A stretch of DNA of 64,000 nucleotides. Origin: Rhizophlyctis rosea. Taxonomy: Eukaryota > Chytridiomycota > Chytridiomycetes > Rhizophlyctidales > Rhizophlyctidaceae. Under the pieces are notes generated by a model. The model worked only from the letters and a program-made list of their open reading frames with translations. It did not search any database and was not told where the DNA came from. The stretch is from contig JADGJC010000038.1 in NCBI GenBank assembly GCA_027596075.1, forward strand, positions 46,615-110,614, in the 5' to 3' direction. The stretch's first letter is position 1; each line of letters starts with the position of its first letter. This document shows, one piece after another, positions 11,106 to 22,760 of this stretch. The translations under genes and the position numbers were made by a program.

Positions 11106-14100
11106 CAAGTTTGGGCTCCGGCGAGGAACAATCACATACGGAAACGCAAGCATGTAGCGAACAAAGTATACCATCACAAAAAGCTGTATATATAAGGAAT
11201 CAGGATACCCGGCCCCAGATTGAGTGACTGGATCGGACTGATTGGATGTGATACTGGTGGTGGCGACTACTTCATGATGTGTAATGGGGTTCAACATTGA
11301 AACATTTTGGAAGGGCGTCTAGTGCAATGACCCAAACTAGGTCTCACGCATTGTTTGGAGGGGCATGTGTGGTCGTGCAACCGTCGGGTGGGATGGAATT
11401 TGACAGTGATTTGATCATGAAAACCAAACGAAATGACATCGTGAATGACAAAACTGCTACATCCATTTTGCTCGTTTAGCGCTTCAATCATATGCTTCAC
11501 TTTGCCGACAACTGACTGCGACAGTTCCAAGCATCCACCAACAAGTCACGCGTGTTGTCCGGGCCACAAAACCTCTCTCTGCTAAAAATGCGGATACCTG
11601 TGGGAGTTCATACCTAGAGGTGGAGGCTTACATGTGCATCGTGATGGCATGTGACTAACAATCTCCACATGAATGGACTCGGTGTTTCCATTTGCAGAAT
11701 GAAACCCGGCAGGTTGCGTTTCCACCACAGCCGTTTTCCCAAACTAACTATTGCCTTAGTGACAACAAGTCTCGGTCCCAAACAGTACTTCTGTGAATAA
11801 AGTGTGTAACATCGTACGAGCTGTCTCTCGCTCCCCTTACACCCAAGCAACATTTGATTTCATCAGTCATCAAAACAGCCTTAGAAGAATAGCAATCCAT
11901 CAACGGAGCACGTCAGTGATGATGTCTAGGTGACAAGTGAGTGTCGGTGACGGTACCCAAAAGATGTTAACAACTGCGTAGACTTCAACTTGCAAGAAGG
12001 GGATCTTCACCAAGTGCATCACGATGAACTGGATGGTGATGTGATATAGTCGTGTTCACGGTGGGCTTGCTCTTACAGCTCTACCCGCAGACCACCCTGC
12101 GGCCCAAAAGCGCAAATAATTGCTAAGCCCCATTGGAGACATCTCAAAAGCAGTCTTGAAGCGCCAAGCTATTCGCGAATCCTACTAGAGTTGCGGTCGG
12201 TCTCGGAGCCCTCCACCGGCACACTCCTCATCTTGCTCAACCATCCATACTCACTACCTACCTGACCAACCGCTCGCATGTTTCTACTTTCTATGGCTAC
12301 CGCACTGGATCCGCTGAGGGACAACAGTATCTCTGGCCATATTCCCGGCAACAATTACCTCATCAAAGTGGCTGACGACATTGACATCGCGACCATTCAA
12401 CATCATCCCCCTCCAAATGGACAGGGTCGTGGCATGTACAGATTCCTTACAATCAGCCAATTTCCCACAACCGTTCCTCCCGCCTGGCTTCATGAGCTCA
12501 GGCGCAGATCACTGCACGCAAGTCCAGCAAGTCTAATGAGTCAGACCAAGTTGACAAGTAAAGTGGCCATTGGTAGCCTGACGACAACGTGATCCCATCC
12601 TTCAAAACGCCCAAGTGCGCGAAGCTGGTACTATCCAGTGAAGTGTGGTGGTGTTCATATGTTGCACTATGAGCGAAGGTCAACCTTGTAAATGCACATT
12701 GATAGTGCGGGTCAGTACAATGATGTTCTGGATATTGCAAACCATCAATCTCATCGAAAGAATGCTAAAGAATGCTACTTACCTGTGTCGTCATAAATTC
12801 ATCAAATACTTGCTTCAAATGCTGCTCGCTCTCAAAAACTGATGCTCGAGTATCACACAAGTCTTGCTCACGCGCAACTGGGGATCAACAACCGTCAACA
12901 AGGTCTCCATCTGCCCCGCTGAGTAGTGGAGGGACCTTACATTGTCTTACAAGTGCCGCTGAGAATTACCCCTGTTTCTTTGATCCTTCTATGTTTGGTG
13001 AGTTATTGATCAAGTCAAGAACCGAATGTGCAATCAATAGCAGGAGTCTTACATGAGTTTTCCCCTATTGATGAAGTAGTACGTAGGACGGAGAGGCAGA
13101 ATAAGAATGCGACCTTAAGCAATGGTAATCCCCTTACTCGTAAGGACGCAGGAGGGAAGTATCTCTAATTGCAGTACACAGGGAGTGGTCTGTCCATACA
13201 TGTGGTAAAATACCCTTCCTCATGTCCTTGCAAAAGTCGCATTAAGTGCGTAAAACCTTTCAATTGGAGGATTGAACATGACGATGGTTCGTAGTTTTAA
13301 GGTTTTTGATGTTCTCTACCTTGCAGAACTTCTGAAGCGGTTCTGATTATGTTTCGTTAGTGACTTTCCCTTTGTTGCATCCGATGTTATGAGTGAGTAG
13401 CAGCTCTTTCGACGCTTGAGTAAAGTTTTGCATAATGTTTTGCTGTAACTTGCCTGCGGACAACAGCACAAACCGATCATGCTTATTGCACTTAGGCCTT
13501 GCGAACTTGTTTTCCTCTCCCAGCCTACTACCTCATGATGCACAGCCAACGTTCTCCAATCGACACCGCAACAGCATCCGCCGACCCCCATCAAACATAT
13601 GCCATAGCACTTTCCCACGCGCTATTAGGCTCCAAATACTGTGTATGTTGCACGAGATCTGCAGGGCGCAACGTTCGTTGGTCCAACGGTATTTGGTCTA
13701 AAGGACTAACGGCAGCATCAGGCGACCCTTGCGTTGTTGGGAATTTCGGCTGAACGTAAGGGATGCTTGAATCATTTCGGTGCAGCGGCCAGAGTGGTGG
13801 GGACTCTGCGTCTTTTGTGTCGGTGACGGCGATACATTTGGATAGCATTAGTGAGTAAAAGCTCTATGCGTCAGAAAGTAGTACACTCACCTGAAATGTC
13901 AGTCGGGAGTGGAACTCAGAATGCCACGTTCTCTGTACATATATGTGACGCGAATCAGCTTCTTGAAGAAAGGGCGTCTTCCGAAGTCTTCCATTGTTGC
14001 GCATGAGTCTCTTTATTCGTCGTTCAGTATTAGGCCAGCCGTTATCAGGCCAGCCGTTATTTGTATGGATTATTGGCGCCGCATGGTTATGTTTTAGTCA

Positions 14101-14559
14101 AGAGAACGTTACCACCGCTGTCACACATGCCGTTGATATCTTGGAACAGCGCTTCTCCTTATTGTGAACACCAAAGGACCGTCGCAATGAATACAATTCC
14201 GATAATCTACCGAAAACTTCCACACAGACCTCTCATAATGACGGAAACAATGGTGGAGGTTTAGGCACTCATCAGTATGATGATTCGTGAAAAGGAAACC
14301 ACACTCAACAATCAATGGCGACGATGGCGGAAGACTTAAGAGGACATGGTCGAGGCTCGGAAGTTCGCAAATCATCGCAGCAATAAGCTAGAGATGTGGG
14401 CTTTTGTGCCAAATAGGTGCCCGCTATGGAGATGACGGATACTATGTGATGACATAATGTGGATGACCCTGACCACCCAATAACAATGGCGCGGGGGATT
14501 CAGGGCGGAGTTGGATTCAAATATGAATGAGATGGATGCTGGCTAATTTCTTGAGTGGT
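11106..14559. other. Long gene-poor stretch inside the paralog cluster
   Basis: No gene is supported over about 3.4 kb. The segment around 11840-12170 is a diverged copy of 19500-19810 (shared GCGGCCCA(A/G)AAGCGCAA and neighbouring text), so it belongs to the duplicated spacer between type B and type A genes. The rest (about 12200-14500) has no counterpart in the second block and looks like an insertion or a retained ancestral spacer. A small direct repeat, GGCCAGCCGTTATCA/GGCCAGCCGTTATTT, lies at 14032-14061. Confidence 0.45.
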
Positions 14560-14572
14560 CGTAGACGCGCGG

Positions 14573-14720
14573 AGCGTGATGGGAATATTACTCATCGAGT
14601 CCAAATCGTCGGACATTATATTGGCCTGGCATGCAAATACCGCCACCAATCACCTTCCATCAAGCACTCTTTCCCACGATCCACTTTCATATACCACCGC
14701 GTAGAACGGCGGTCAAAAAG
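14573..14720 (+). promoter_or_regulatory. Conserved upstream block of type A genes
   Basis: The text GAATATTACTCATC(G/A)AGTCC followed by AAATCGTCGGACA and then TCTTTCCCACGAT recurs at about 19991-20100, at a similar distance before the first exon of the other spliced type A copy. Conservation of non-coding DNA at a fixed distance from both starts suggests either co-duplicated promoter sequence or a regulatory element. No named factor site is claimed. Confidence 0.5.
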
Positions 14721-14789
14721 TACTCAACGACGCAAAGCAATAGCAAAACTTGAGATATTTCACACATCAAACAGATCGTTCTCGTCAAC

Positions 14790-15563
14790 ATGGTTTCTGA
14801 AGATTTGGTGATTGTGCCGAAGATCGATGGTGGAAATGGCGGGGAGACGTCAAGTGGTGAACCTTCGATTGGGGCGCCGGAGAATGATGACGTCGATGGT
14901 GATGGGGAAGTGTTTGGTAAGTGTCAGTGAGGGAACAATGTCCAGCAAGTCTTTTGACCCCGAGGACTGTGGCATGTGTCTACATAAGCTGATGCGTAAA
15001 TTGATACCGTCGTCAATTTGGGCCTGCTCTCACCGCTCAATTATGCAAAACTTTGTGTAGCATCCAAAAGAAAGCGGTCCCCAAGCCCAGAACTGGACCC
15101 TGCGAACAACCCTTCCAAACGCGTCAAACTCGGAACTCTCCGTTCTCGGTCCACTAGTCCTCCACCTGCTGGATCGTCTTCTCGCTCTGCCATCCCGACT
15201 CACTATCCCGATCCGTCCAGCTACTCCTACAGTCCAACTCTGGCAAGGTACAATGCAAGTTTTGGCGCCTGGCTCCTTGGAAAGCGTCAAAGGCACTTGC
15301 ACCCGAACCTGTTCTGGACGACCGGCAAAAGATGTTTCATCAAAGACGCGCCCGATGTCGATTTCGAGGCAACGCAGCAGGAACTTCAGGCCAATTGGCG
15401 GAAAACTGGAGCACACGGTGCAATTGGTGGATTGAAAATCGAGAAGCTTCCATCGGACAGTACTGCAGCATGGATCGCCCTGCAGGCTGCAACCGACATC
15501 CTCGCCCGCAAGTCCAACAAAAAGACCAAGAAATTACAACCGAAGTCCATGTCACAAATTTGA
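14790..15563 (+). CDS. Small paralogous family, type A copy 2 (two exons, intact, 209 aa)
   Basis: Exon 1 (14790-14916) encodes an acidic leader MVSEDLVIVPKIDGGNG rich in Asp/Glu/Gly. The intron is 14917-15060 (GTAAGT...TGTAG). Exon 2 (15061-15563) completes the split Ala codon and opens with SKRKRSPSPELDP and SKRVKLG, a classic basic nuclear-localisation pattern, then an SR/SP-rich linker. The family domain follows: YSYSPTLARYNASFGAWLLG, KRQRHLHPNLFWTTGKRCFI, KDAPDVDFEATQQELQANWR, and IEKLPSDSTAAWIAL. The same exon-intron layout is found in the copy at 20.2 kb, which supports the start and splice choice. Likely nuclear; the molecular function is unknown. Confidence 0.7.
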
Positions 15564-16120
15564 TGGGCGGATGTCGGTGTCCACGTCTTTGCTTCTAGAT
15601 GTACTGCATTGGAATGATTGGGGGTTCGTTTTCTCTGTTTTTCATGGGTGCGTAACGAAATGGTAGAGAAACGATAAGTAGTGTATGCAGTAAAAGGGGC
15701 TCAGAATACCCTCGTAAATTGTACATAAAAGCTTTAGTAAAAATACCAACGACCTGATAGGGTCTTTTGACGGCTGTGCGAAATCATGAATCATATCAGG
15801 ATAGCGGGCGGTGTTGTAATTCCGATACCGTTTGCATAAAAGCAGTGCATGATTGCAGCTTGATTGCCAACCTCTTCCCAGTTTACCATGTCACGGATAC
15901 CATATTGACCAGCAAAATGTCTAAGGTTTGATATAGTGGGAGCAGGGGTCACTGAAAATGTTCTATTTTCAATTTTGCCAATAGAAGAGTCTCCTGAAAC
16001 CCTAACCCTAACCCTAACCCTAAGGGTGAATAAGATCACTGAGCTGTATTCAATGAGCGCTACTAACCCTTGGCCTTCTTGAATAGCTTTTGCACATGAA
16101 CACTCAAGATTGAATCTCAC
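15564..16120. other. Type A 3' flank, shared with second block
   Basis: No gene. About 15680-15930 aligns with about 21090-21310 downstream of the second type A copy (for example the GATAGGGTCTTTTGACGGCT / GATTAGGGTCTTTCATCGCT region), so the duplicated unit reached past the gene. The similarity fades near 15.95 kb, just before the telomere-type tract. Confidence 0.5.
16000..16023. repeat. Interstitial telomere-type repeat (CCCTAA)4
   Basis: Four perfect CCCTAA units in a row, followed directly by GGG. This is the C-rich strand of the TTAGGG repeat used by most fungi. It sits about 440 bp after the stop of type A copy 2, where similarity to the second duplicated block ends. It is too short to be a chromosome end; it marks repair or fusion using telomeric DNA, or chance. 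Confidence 0.9.
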
Positions 16121-17548
16121 ATGCCGTATCAATGCGCCGAAACATACATCAATATCAACTCAACACACACCTGCCCCCTCATCAAACGTCACGGCCATCA
16201 TATTCGCACGCTCACATTTCCAGATCCCACCGCCATCGACTTGATCACAATACAACAGGTGCAATTGGCGCTTGCGCAGAAACAAGCCGTTTGGGCCATG
16301 GCGGGCGGGCAGGATTTGTCGGTTGGGCAGCAGGTTAGGGGTGTTGAAGCAGGTGGTTTTGAGGTATGCTAGAAATCTTTGTTGACAGAACTACAATGCT
16401 CAATGGGTGTCGCCACAACCAGCTATCACAAGTCCTCTCCTCGGAACCCATCGCGCCGCTCGTCCTTGCTCAAATCGCGCAACAGATTCAGACGATGATT
16501 CCCGTGCAACAACCCGTACAATTACCGCTCATTACGTTCAACACCGCCTACGATGCCTGGGATTGAAGGGTTTGGCATGGGATTGGGGATGAGGATGATA
16601 GGGATGGGATTAAGTGGAGTGTCGAGTAGTGGGAGCATGACGAATGGGTTGGGAGCTGGGATTGAGGAACCTTTTTGTGCGTCAGTGGTGTCATCGATTC
16701 TTGCTGGGGCATTGGGATGGTTGGGAGGGGCATTAAATGGGTTGTTGGATACATTTAAGTGGGGCGCTGGGGATGGGATGGGTGTGGAAACGCCTACGGG
16801 GTCGGTGGCGGGTGTTGGCGTGAAGATTGAAGGCGTGAAGCTCGCAGGCTTGCCTCGTCTACATCGACGACATCATCGTTTTCTCGCTCGGAAGATGTGC
16901 GTAGGGTTTCCTTGAAGCTCGAAGACGGACAACCTCAACCACAACCCCAATCCGAACCCACCGCTTCAACACCGATAAATCGCGACACCCATCACATCCT
17001 TCCCCAGCATCCCCCTCACGACCTCGGCACTGACCACCGCCATCCCGGGCGCCGTCGAAACGCTTTACGACGCAATGCAAGCAGTGCGGGATGCGGTATA
17101 TGCGAAGCAAGGAGCGCAAAGCGAAGGTGGGGAAGCATCTTGATTGGCATTTCCGGATGAATAGGAGGGCGAAGGAGAGGAAGGGGCAATGTATTGGTCG
17201 GGAGTGGTCTTTGAAGGAGGAGAAGTGGGTTGTTGAGAGGGAGGGGATGAGTGGGTTTGGGGAGGGGAAAGGTGTGTTGTTGTCTTTCCATCTTTGTTCT
17301 TTGATTTCATGATTGTCCTGACTTTCAGCATGATCAATAACTCCGACGGTGTTCTTGTTAGGCGTCAGTCCTCTTCTTAGTTGTCATCGCAGCAACCCAC
17401 CGCACCACAAGAAGCCGTCTCCAACATCCCAGCGGAGAACGAGAAAGAACCCCTGTGCGCTGTGCGTCAGGAAGCGCTTGAGAAGTTTTATGATGACGAG
17501 AGGGAGGAGTGGATGTTGAATGGGTTTGTGAAGGTTGATGGTGGGTGA
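16121..17548 (+). pseudogene. PCF11: PCF11-like C-terminal region, decayed
   Basis: PCF11 is a subunit of the mRNA cleavage/termination factor. The second half is recognisable: TTAIPGAVETLYDA, then out of frame QCKQCGMRYMRSKERKAKVG, then KHLDWHFRMNRRAKERKG, which is the PCF11 zinc-finger/DWH region. About 17440-17548 encodes EKFYDDEREEWMLNGFVKVD, the second finger. The text around 17070-17090 fits loss of one ATGCA unit, shifting the frame just before the first finger. The second finger has CAVRQE where a second Cys is expected, and it stops at TGA 17546 before the closing His/Cys residues. No N-terminal CTD-interaction domain is found. Upstream Gln-rich text (16250-16560) may be the linker. 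A retained intron near 17272-17390 argues for a DNA-level copy, not a retrocopy. Confidence 0.72.
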
Positions 17549-18950
17549 GGTTTTTCATAACGTTTGCAGCATTTCGGATTGAGGGAAGGAAAGCATTTAT
17601 TGAATTGTTTTTGGTTGCGCCATGCGTGCCGGAATTACTTACAGATTTGTCGGATCCGCACCTTTTGACGGACGGGGAACAATGCAGTGCTGGAGATCCT
17701 GACATCCTGTCCCGGGCTGATCTTGGACGACTGAATCGAAAATGACGGATGGGTGTTTAGTGGAGGGACTTGCGCAACATCCAAAACTTGGGAGCACTGA
17801 AGGAGTTGTATGTCGCCAGGTGTTGCGAAGTCATAGATGTAGGAATCCGCAGTGTTATGCGAGACGTAGGGCGAACATACCCCTGGTCGCACGTAGTCTC
17901 AGAATTCCTCAACATATCCTGTGTGCCGCTGTAGAATACCCCACCATGATGACGACTCTAAGCATACTTACGATCTCCATCTTCATGCGCAAACATACAC
18001 ATTCAGAATATCTGATCGTAAATCTTACACCTTCAGGGGCTCATGACGCCTTTGATAATGCCGTGCTCAAGAGGTGGTTGCTCAGGAGCATTTGGGGCAG
18101 ACACTCAGCAGGAAGTCTTCCTTGATAAGATGCATTGCGATCCCTCGCTGCATCATAATAATCTATCACAACTTAACCGACTACCCATGCCCCCGACATT
18201 CGTGCCGTTATCTCTTCACAAGCTCTGTTTCGGAAATTCTACATCTGCTGTCTATTGAAGCGCAATGGTGAGGATCACGATGTGACGGACAAATCCAAAA
18301 TGTACCTCGGCATAGTCTGCTTCGCGGTATAGGTCGTCTTTTGGGCGATACTATGTAAGTCAATTCCGATTTGTGGGATGGCAACATGAGGTAATCACCT
18401 TGGCTTTTGGAGTGCTGGCCGCTGCCGCACCTTTGACCGGGTATGATTTGTTCCGTCGATTGTTTCATGGCTTAATGAGATCATTGTTGGACGGTTGCTT
18501 CTCAGTGGATTGCCCGGAACAAAAGGGATTTACATCATGAGACTGAGCAGCTGCCGAGGAACAGAGAGTGACGTGAGTTGCGGCTGGTCATGCACAGTAA
18601 CGCATGTCGGGGTGGGAAGTTGATCTAAAATTGATTAGAGCTCAAGAGTATCATGACTTGCGCAGCCGGCGTGCCGGTGTTGAATATGCATCACCGCTGC
18701 ACAAACTTTTGATCCGAATGAGCGAGAACCAAAATTTTCGGGCGTACCATCAGTCCCCCATCAAGTATCTCACTAGACCCGCCAAAGAGTATGTGCAAGG
18801 CCTGCTCCCCCTCCTTTCAACTGACAAGTCCCATATCTCCATGCCATCTGCTGCCTTTCTGCTGCAAAATGATGTAAAGACGCCTCAAACATCACGGAGC
18901 GAGCAGAACAACAAGTACCTACAAACATTCATTCCGCACTATCCACCGCC
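17549..18950. other. Gene-poor stretch between PCF11 remnant and type B pseudogene
   Basis: No supported gene. An open frame from 18604 (MSGWEVDLKLIRAQEYHDLR) runs into the type B pseudogene in the wrong frame; it has no recognisable motif and I do not call it a gene. Confidence 0.4.
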
Positions 18951-18967
18951 AATCTTGCATCCACTTT

Positions 18968-19210
18968 CCCCGACGCATCACAATACCTGTACCGCCCCGA
19001 GCTCCCCGGCCACAACTCCCAGTTTCTGAATGGTTGAACTGCACATGTCATAGGAGTGTTTCGTGCCAATCACATCAAACAAGTGCTATATGAAGCAGGA
19101 AACAGGCATCAACTCCGCGGACGTCTTCGCAGCTCTTTGCAAACAGTTGAGAAGGCTTCACCTTTCCCTGAAACGGAGCATCGAACGCCTACTCTGTTAG
19201 TGCATGAGCC
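18968..19210 (+). pseudogene. Small paralogous family, type B copy 2, decayed
   Basis: Nucleotide alignment with 10716-11000 by eye is clear: CTTGCATCCACTTTCCCCGA matches the start of copy 1, and the stretch corresponding to DASQYQYRPELSG is preserved. The ATG is replaced by AAT. Small deletions shift the frame before the WLNG block (TTTCTGAATGGTTGAAC), and an in-frame stop follows. The match continues through the AACAAGTGCTA (KCYVK) and CGCAGCTCTTTGCAA (AALRK) blocks. Dead as a protein-coding copy. Confidence 0.75.
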
Positions 19211-20204
19211 GCGCCGGAGCCCCTGGAAGCGGGTGATGATTCAGTGGGGCACACCGCATCATTGTGGGTTGGAGAAATGGAAGAGAGGAGTGAATGTGCA
19301 AGAGAAGGAGTGCGCAGCCAGGGTTTGACGCAGAAGGCGTGTACTTTGGGAAATACTTCATCAAAGCCGGCAAGATACCATGATGCAAGCTGTACATACA
19401 GAATTGCTCAGCACTTGGATGAGGTCATGGATTGAACTCCGCCTCGTCTTCTTGCTGCAATGCATTTTACGAGTCGTCTCAAACCCTTCGGAAGGGAGGT
19501 CCCTCATTCTATCAGTCTTTCAAAAATGATTTCAGAAGAATTGGCGAGGAATTCGGTTACAGCGGATGTGGGCAACGCTGTGGACGTGATGGATGAGTGT
19601 CGATGATGGCACGCAAAGGGTCCCGAGTAACTGCGGTGATCTTATGAAGCAGACTTGTCACCAAGTTATATACAACAAGCTAAAACCTCATGCTCTTCAT
19701 TCAAAATTTGAACCGGGCTTGCTCTTTGGCTCTACATACAGAACCTTCAGCGGCCCAGAAGCGCAAGCAATTGTCATATCTTGTAGGCAAAACCCCATAA
19801 ACAGTACGGAAACATCTTGGACTTTGCACCATGGGCATTCATGCATGATACCAATTTTCTATTCATGTTCATTCAATACTTACGGCGTGGCAAATGTTGA
19901 GGAGCGTAAGGTAGAGAAAGTGGATGAGATTTAACTGGTAGTTCTAGGGTAGGCAGACGCCCGGGTCCATTTGAGGCTTGGAAGGGTGACAGAATATTAC
20001 TCATCAAGTCCAAATCGTCGGACACCATGTTGGCATGAATATAAATACAGCCACCATGCACCAGTCACTTTTCACAAATATTCTTTCCCACGATCAACTT
20101 TCAACTGCTTTAGCGTAGACGCATTGGCCATTCAACTTCGACACTAAGCAGCAAGAACCCCTTGAAACTTTCAGTCATACAAGACCTCACCGTCTGCGAT
20201 CACC
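19211..20204. other. Duplicated spacer between type B pseudogene and type A copy 3
   Basis: No gene. 19500-19810 resembles 11840-12170, and 19991-20100 resembles the upstream block of type A copy 2, so this is the counterpart of the spacer in the first block, but only about 1 kb long against roughly 3.7 kb there. Confidence 0.5.
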
Positions 20205-20982
20205 ATGCTCTCAGAGGATACTACGAACACAACCCACCTCAACACCGTCTCACAACCAGGCAGCATCCCGCAACCCGACAACGTCTTACAGATTGCTGTC
20301 CCGCAAGATGAGGGTGTTGGTGATGGTGTGGCGGAAGTGACTGGTGAGTACTGAAGTGGGAGCATTTCCCAGCAACTGCATTGACCACAAGAACCGGACC
20401 GTGGACTGTCAACAGGTGCATCCACACTTAGCTAGAGTCTCCACTGCCTATCATCGTCAACCCGGACATGTTCTTACCATTCTATCCTGTACAACCCCGC
20501 TGCAGCACCAAAACGAAAACGATCTCCAACTCCAGAGGGGGACACGTCACCCTTAAAAGTCCAAACGTGTCAAAAGGGGAACCCTTCGCGCGAGGTCGTC
20601 GAGCCCTCCACCTGCGCAATCGTCCTCCCGATCAGCGATCCCAACCCATCAACCCGACGCGTCAAACTACTCATATGCTTCAACATTACCAAAATACAAC
20701 GCCAAATTCGCGGCATGGTTACTCGCAAAACGTCAGCGCAAACTTCAACCTCACATTTTCTGGACGTCGGGGAAGCGCTGCTGCATCAAAGATGACCCGG
20801 CCATCGACTTCCCTACAACGCAACAGGCTCTCACCAAAGCATGGCGAGAGAATGGAGGCTCGGGCCCTTTGCAGATCACCAAACTTCCAAAAGACGTTGC
20901 TGCCGCATGGGTGGCCTTGAACGCCCCATCGGAAATTCTGAAACGCAAGTCGAACAAGGCGATGTCGGACGTATGTGGCTGA
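20205..20982 (+). pseudogene. Small paralogous family, type A copy 3, one-base frameshift in linker
   Basis: Exon 1 (20205-20343) encodes an acidic leader MLSEDTTNTTHLNTVSQPGS ending in a split Gly/Ala codon. The intron is 20344-20505. Exon 2 opens PKRKRSPTPEGDTSPLK, the same nuclear-localisation pattern as copy 2. After that, at about 20555-20560, the frame must move by one base to continue as SKRVKRGTLRARSSSPPP and the full domain (YNAKFAAWLLAKRQRKLQPH, FWTSGKRCCIKDD, ITKLPKDVAAAWVAL) to TGA at 20980. In the domain frame TAA lies directly upstream of the shift point, so the parts cannot be read together unless AG at 20558-20559 is a splice acceptor. Otherwise the domain itself is well preserved, implying a recent break. 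Confidence 0.65.
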
Positions 20983-22760
20983 TGGGGTCTTGATGAGATG
21001 GTGTGATTCCGATGTTGCAGTGATCCTAGGGTGCTTGTTTGTCCCTTTGTCTCTTGCATGATTGAAAGAATTGTAATCGAACAAATATTTGTAAATGCAG
21101 TATGGGTGCAATCGAACCCTCATAAGTTGTACGCAAAATCAATACTAAAATTACCAAAGACCCGATTAGGGTCTTTCATCGCTCTGCAATTCTAGTACGG
21201 ATAATATCTGGAAAGTGCACGCTGTCGCGATTTTGATACCAACCACATAAGAGATTTGCATGATTACAGGGCCCATGGGTATGTTAGCAATGACTGGGAA
21301 GAATCTGAACATCGCAATGGCATCATTCGCCAAAACGGTTGGCCTTGGCACTCAACAGCTTATTGGCATGTATTGCAAATGTGTAAAACGCTACGAAGTA
21401 GTAGTTGTTTTTACTCTTGATAATCCATCCCTGCCTTTCGTGCTCTCTACACTAGAGTCGACATCCGAAAATATCATCTACAATATTGGGGTTCAGGACT
21501 GTGATTGCATCTGATGCTTCCAGCTTCTGTCTTTGGATCAAAATCATCAAAGAGTACACTCTTGCGGAACGGATTTAGATGCCGCACAGGTAGTTATTAT
21601 GGTGACGGTGAGAGCCTGATTGACCAATCGATGGGTTCGAACATCAGGTGCATGAAAGCAAAGCGTACAACATGAGTTCCTCTCATGCACATCCTCCCCA
21701 TAACACTCAGTTGAGAGGAAATATCGACATCATCACAACGGGAAACATCACAAAACCTGTTCCACACACCTAACCAAAATCCAGTGAAGACTGTGCGGAC
21801 ACGCGTGTCCTCAGAGACCCACCAAAACCTTTTCTGAACGCCTAACCAAAAGCCTGTGAAGGCTGTGCGGGACATGCCCTATCTTGGTCATTGTGCAGAG
21901 TGGTTTTTTGGCGTGGATGTCGTTGGAGCAGTGGTTGGTGAGATGGTGGGTAAGAGCTTACTGCAAGATAGATGCTGCAGCGGCACCTGCATGCCATGGT
22001 GGATTTGCATTGCACTAACCATTAATTGTCAATGGGCCATAAGGTCCCCAAGTGTTCATCCAGCTGCGTCGGCAAGCGTCGACAGATGGGGTTCAATTGT
22101 GAAGGCTTCAAATCAAACGCCAAGTCGGGGACAGATCCTTGGAATTCAGCCCCATTCATTTGCAGGCGACCCTTAGAGCGCAATAAACATCACATTAGGC
22201 ATACACGATTGTACCCAATCTGGCATTTCATCGCAATTCTAAGCTTCATATTCTACGCAACCTTCTCAAACTCCGCGACGCGACATCTGCAACATTCTAT
22301 CAAAGTCATCAGTGTTGGGTGTGTTGATTCAGTCTTTCGCAGATGGCAGATTGCCCCACATTCGTCCCCTTCCCCCGGAACAGCAGAGTTGATGACCGGC
22401 AATTGAAAGAAAGTAGGTTTGATCAGAGTTCTCAAACCGCCAGCGTGGTTTTGATGATGACCATCGCTACTTGATTCCAAAGGCCAAAGTTTGGACCGTG
22501 GAGGAGCCTCGAACAACGCTGATGCCTATAAAGCATCAAGAAATGCCAGTAAAAATGACTTTGTCTCCAATTGAGCATGTAAAATTGTGTTCGTCCATAA
22601 TGACTTAGTTCACTTTAGTCACTTCCCCTTCACCTGTTGCTTTCCATCGCAACCACAACATCTAAGGAAACCCATAACCAACGAAATTGAAGCAACGCCC
22701 AAACTTCCGCAAACTCAACAAACGATCGCTCTCTCACTCGTCCTCTACACCTTCCACACG
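20983..22760. other. Flank and spacer before type B copy 3
   Basis: 20983-21310 is the 3' flank shared with type A copy 2. From 21311 to 22760 no gene is supported. A short tandem repeat at 21740-21880 is listed separately. Confidence 0.45.
21740..21880. repeat. Short tandem repeat, about 70-bp unit, two copies
   Basis: AAACCTGTTCCACACACCTA followed by ACCAAAATCCAGTGAAGACT recurs as AAACCTTTTCTGAACGCCTA followed by ACCAAAAGCCTGTGAAGGCT. The minus strand reads FTGFWLGVWNRF and FTGFWLGVQKRF in the two copies, in one open frame, but no gene can be built around it. Confidence 0.6.

Noticed and set aside
16845..16885. A frame reading CLVYIDDIIVFS, identical in style to the YxDD box of Ty3/gypsy reverse transcriptase
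   Set aside because: It is an off-frame reading of a Ser/Thr-codon-rich stretch (TCG TCT ACA TCG ACG ACA TCA TCG) that in another frame continues as SFSRSEDVRRVSLKLEDG inside the PCF11 remnant. No RNase H, integrase or other polymerase motifs lie nearby on either strand.
18604..19029. Plus-strand open frame of 141 codons
   Set aside because: Its second half runs through the type B pseudogene in the wrong frame; the first half has no recognised motif.
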